A stretch of DNA of 64,000 nucleotides. Origin: Prochlorococcus marinus str. MIT 9313 (lineage in GTDB: Bacteria > Cyanobacteriota > Cyanobacteriia > PCC-6307 > Cyanobiaceae). Made by a program: the position numbers and the translations under genes. The stretch spans positions 558,001 through 622,000 of the forward strand of contig NC_005071.1 in the NCBI RefSeq assembly GCF_000011485.1. The letters are read 5' to 3'. Within the stretch, counting starts at the first letter, position 1; each line of letters begins with the position of its first letter. This document shows, piece by piece, positions 61,700 through 64,000 of the stretch. The notes beneath the pieces were generated by a model. The model was given only the letters and a program-made list of their open reading frames with translations. It was not told the origin of the DNA and did no database searches.

Positions 61700-62995
61700 T
61701 CAAATCACGGTGCCATCAGAAATGGTGGCATTTTTGACCACTACCACGATCCCATTGCGGATGTAGAAGCCCTCATCAGCACGATCGGCTTCCTCAACGT
61801 GATCCTTGTTGACGATCGTGACGTTGTTGCCGATGCGTGTGTTCTTGTCGAGGATCGCACCCTTCACGGTGGTGCCTTGGCCAACGCCGAGCGGGATGCC
61901 TCCTCCTTGCCTTAGAAGAGTGCGTTCCTCGGATGATTCATAGAAATCAGAGCCCATCACCAGGGAATCTTGCAGGACCACATCGCTCTCAACTCGGCTT
62001 CGCACACCAAGGACGCAATGATGAATACTGCAGGATTTGAGGATGGATCCCTCTCCAATAATTGATTCCGTGATTTGCGCATCGACCAGTTTTGTTGGCG
62101 GTAGATAACGGGGTCTTGTATAGATCGGGAACTTCTCGTCATAGAAACTGAAAGGTGGATTGGGCTGCTGGGTGAGAGCCAAATTTGCCTCATAAAAAGC
62201 TCCTATCGTGCCGATGTCTTCCCAGTACTCATCGAACACATAGCTTTGAAGCCGGTCACCTCGAGCTAGGGCCTCAGGAATCACCTCCTTGCCGAAATCC
62301 TTGTGAGAAGGGTTCTTATGCAGCAAATCGAAGAGAGTGGCGCGACTGAACACATAGATCCCCATTGAGGCGAGATAGGGCTTGTTCCTTGCTGACTCAG
62401 CTGACAAGCCAAATCGAGAGGTATCGACGGCCATGGCCTTGAGGGATTCACCCTTGGGCTTTTCACGGAACTCTTGGATGTTGCCATCGCTATCCGTTCG
62501 CATGAGACCAAATCCCTCAGCCTGTTCTGCATCAACGGGAAGAGCCGCCACTGTGAGATCAGCACCTGAGCGACGATGGTGCTCCACAAAAAGGCTGTAA
62601 TCCATACGGTAGAGCTGATCACCAGAGAGGATCAGATATTCATCGACATCCCATTCCTGAAACAACCACTGATATTTACGAACTGCATCCGCAGTCCCCT
62701 CAAACCATGAAGGACTTTCTGGGGTCTGCTGTGCGGCAAGAACTTCTACAAAACCTTGACCAAAGGCAGCACTGAGGTTGTAGCTCTGTCCAAGGTGCCG
62801 ATTCAGAGAAGCGCTGTTGAACTGCGTCAACACATACATCTTGTTGATGCTGGAGTTAATGCAGTTGCTGATTGGGATGTCAATCAGACGATATTTGCCT
62901 GCAAGAGGTACGGCCGGCTTGGCCCGCATCTTGGTGAGGGGGTAGAGGCGCGTTCCAGCTCCTCCCCCGAGAATGATGGCCAAAACACGCTTCAT
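61700..62995 (-). CDS. glgC: Glucose-1-phosphate adenylyltransferase
   Basis: Makes ADP-glucose, the committed step to glycogen. It is 431 residues. [36 protein letters not shown] has the nucleotide loop and the allosteric lysine region; [11 protein letters not shown] and FVEHHR are the active site; SMGIYVFS follows. The last 120 residues form a left-handed beta-helix ([27 protein letters not shown], in parts) ending in a lysine near the activator site for 3-phosphoglycerate. It fits the cyanobacterial type activated by 3-PGA. A 176-base gap separates it from gnd. Confidence 0.96.
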   Translation of the reverse strand: MKRVLAIILGGGAGTRLYPLTKMRAKPAVPLAGKYRLIDIPISNCINSSINKMYVLTQFNSASLNRHLGQSYNLSAAFGQGFVEVLAAQQTPESPSWFEGTADAVRKYQWLFQEWDVDEYLILSGDQLYRMDYSLFVEHHRRSGADLTVAALPVDAEQAEGFGLMRTDSDGNIQEFREKPKGESLKAMAVDTSRFGLSAESARNKPYLASMGIYVFSRATLFDLLHKNPSHKDFGKEVIPEALARGDRLQSYVFDEYWEDIGTIGAFYEANLALTQQPNPPFSFYDEKFPIYTRPRYLPPTKLVDAQITESIIGEGSILKSCSIHHCVLGVRSRVESDVVLQDSLVMGSDFYESSEERTLLRQGGGIPLGVGQGTTVKGAILDKNTRIGNNVTIVNKDHVEEADRADEGFYIRNGIVVVVKNATISDGTVI

Positions 62996-63118
62996 GCCGC
63001 CCCCGCAAATCGGCGTTGCGCAGCAAACTTACCGGACGGTTGGCCATCTAAAGCTGTCTGCTGCGAAGATCCAACAAGACTTCTGCAAATCAAGACGCAA
63101 CCAGAATTTGGCATAGAA

Positions 63119-64000
63119 CTACCCATTCTCTAGTGGTGGATCTAACTCAAACAAACTCGCCACCACACGCAGAGCCTGTTGCCGCTCTGGACGAGCCTGA
63201 GGAGCCCGTAGCTGAGTGACTGGGGTATGGAGAATTTTGTTAATGATTCCTTTGCTTAAAGCCTCAACGACTTTGCGCTCTCGAGCAGAGAAATCAGGCC
63301 CCATACGACTGAGCGCTTTTTGTAATTCCTCTGCACGAATAGCCTCAAGGGTCGCCCTTAAGCGATTAATGGTTGGCACAGCTTCAAGACTGTCCCACCA
63401 CTCTAAAAACAGACGCGTCTCTTCTTGGAGCACAACCTCTGCTTCTTTGGCCATCTGTTGGCGGGCCTCCTGATTACGAGACACTACCTCATGCAAATCA
63501 TCCACATCATGGGACTCAACACCGGGTACATCGACCACATCTGAGGCGATGTTGCGCGGCACGCCGATGTCAATCAGACGAAGAAAACTGCGGCGCTTGA
63601 GCTGCTTGAGCAGAGATGCATCAACAATCGGATCGTCAGCAGCCGTACTGGTAAATACCAATGAACAGGTACTTAGACAATGGTTCAAATCATCAAGGGG
63701 GCGACACTCAACGGGGAGCTCAGGGAAATCAGCCGATAGATCCTCAGCTCGTTGCCGCGTGCGGTTCAGCAACATCACCCCAGAACAACCTTTCGCCTGA
63801 AGATGTTGAAGCAGTAGTCGGCTCATCCGCCCCGCACCCACTACTGCGACCAACTCAGATTCCAGAGTCATCAACTGATCTTCCCCTTGCGCCTGGCCAA
63901 GTTTCAGTTGGGCTAACTCCACAGCCGCAGAACTAATTGAGACAGCCCCCGTACCCAGATTGGTTTCACTGCGAACTCGTTTGCCAGTACTGACTGCCTG
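63119..64000 (-). CDS. hemA: Glutamyl-tRNA reductase, 3' part
   Basis: The gene enters from the right edge: the frame is open to position 64000. The first enzyme of tetrapyrrole synthesis reduces glutamyl-tRNA to glutamate-1-semialdehyde. The visible part begins in the linker helix (KRVRSETNLGTGAVSISSAA), then has the NADPH domain with VVGAGRMSRLLLQHL, LLNRTRQRAEDLS and IDIGVPRNI, and the C-terminal dimerisation domain (LRATLEAIRAEELQKAL, then VVEALSKGIINKILHTP). The catalytic cysteine and substrate part lie outside the window. glgC begins 123 bases after its stop on the same strand. Confidence 0.93.
   Translation of the reverse strand, partial: QAVSTGKRVRSETNLGTGAVSISSAAVELAQLKLGQAQGEDQLMTLESELVAVVGAGRMSRLLLQHLQAKGCSGVMLLNRTRQRAEDLSADFPELPVECRPLDDLNHCLSTCSLVFTSTAADDPIVDASLLKQLKRRSFLRLIDIGVPRNIASDVVDVPGVESHDVDDLHEVVSRNQEARQQMAKEAEVVLQEETRLFLEWWDSLEAVPTINRLRATLEAIRAEELQKALSRMGPDFSARERKVVEALSKGIINKILHTPVTQLRAPQARPERQQALRVVASLFELDPPLENG

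Noticed and set aside
1-64000. tRNA, rRNA, CRISPR arrays, insertion sequences, phage genes, toxin-antitoxin pairs
   Set aside because: I looked for T-loop motifs, regularly spaced repeats, transposase motifs and paired small genes and saw none. The RHH gene at 4578 has no toxin-like partner.

Overview
The window is chromosomal DNA from a marine picocyanobacterium. It most resembles a low-light Prochlorococcus of the MIT9313/MIT9303 type, or a closely related marine Synechococcus. The signs are a lumenal cytochrome c6 gene, many families confined to cyanobacteria or plastids (DUF3685, DUF3727, a CSP41-like epimerase, CIA30), a proteobacterial-type phosphoribulokinase as expected for an alpha-cyanobacterium, and moderate GC with many very short genes. 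I see no rRNA, tRNA, CRISPR array, insertion sequence or phage gene.

Positions 1-30124 are dense housekeeping DNA. They hold a truncated SDR gene at the left edge, a phosphate-binding lipoprotein, cytochrome c6, a PPC-glutaredoxin fusion, a glutamate-receptor-like potassium channel, pgsA, hisA, a Fur-family regulator, then a long rightward series (DUF3685, F420 ligase-like, ruvX, DUF3727, yqeG, proB, lpxD, leuB, prk, a prepilin peptidase, accD, fba) and leftward purS-purQ.

Positions 30541-52831 differ. They begin with a very long AT-rich pyruvate:ferredoxin oxidoreductase (nifJ, 1578 aa) and continue with a Na+/H+ antiporter, a glycosyltransferase, a SIMPL protein, an SDR, a MAPEG protein and several tiny or decayed genes separated by long gaps. 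They end in an osmoprotection cassette: two methyltransferases that make glycine betaine from glycine, divergent from a proVWX-type betaine importer. I infer a strain-variable region between the core purSQ and cobW/ilvD blocks.

Positions 52874-64000 return to core genes: a CobW GTPase, a pentapeptide-repeat protein, a divergent uracil phosphoribosyltransferase homologue, ilvD, CIA30, and a leftward carbon-storage and pentose-phosphate group (pgl, gnd, glgC) followed by the 3' part of hemA, which runs off the right edge.

The least explained items are small. They are a 110-codon gene without a normal start, coupled to the prepilin peptidase; a gene split by an apparent single-base frameshift at about 58927; an open frame broken by one amber codon at 47577; and several candidate micro-proteins of 23-55 residues, some with their own terminators. 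No clearly new multi-gene system is evident. Family assignments rest on motif recognition by eye, not on a search.
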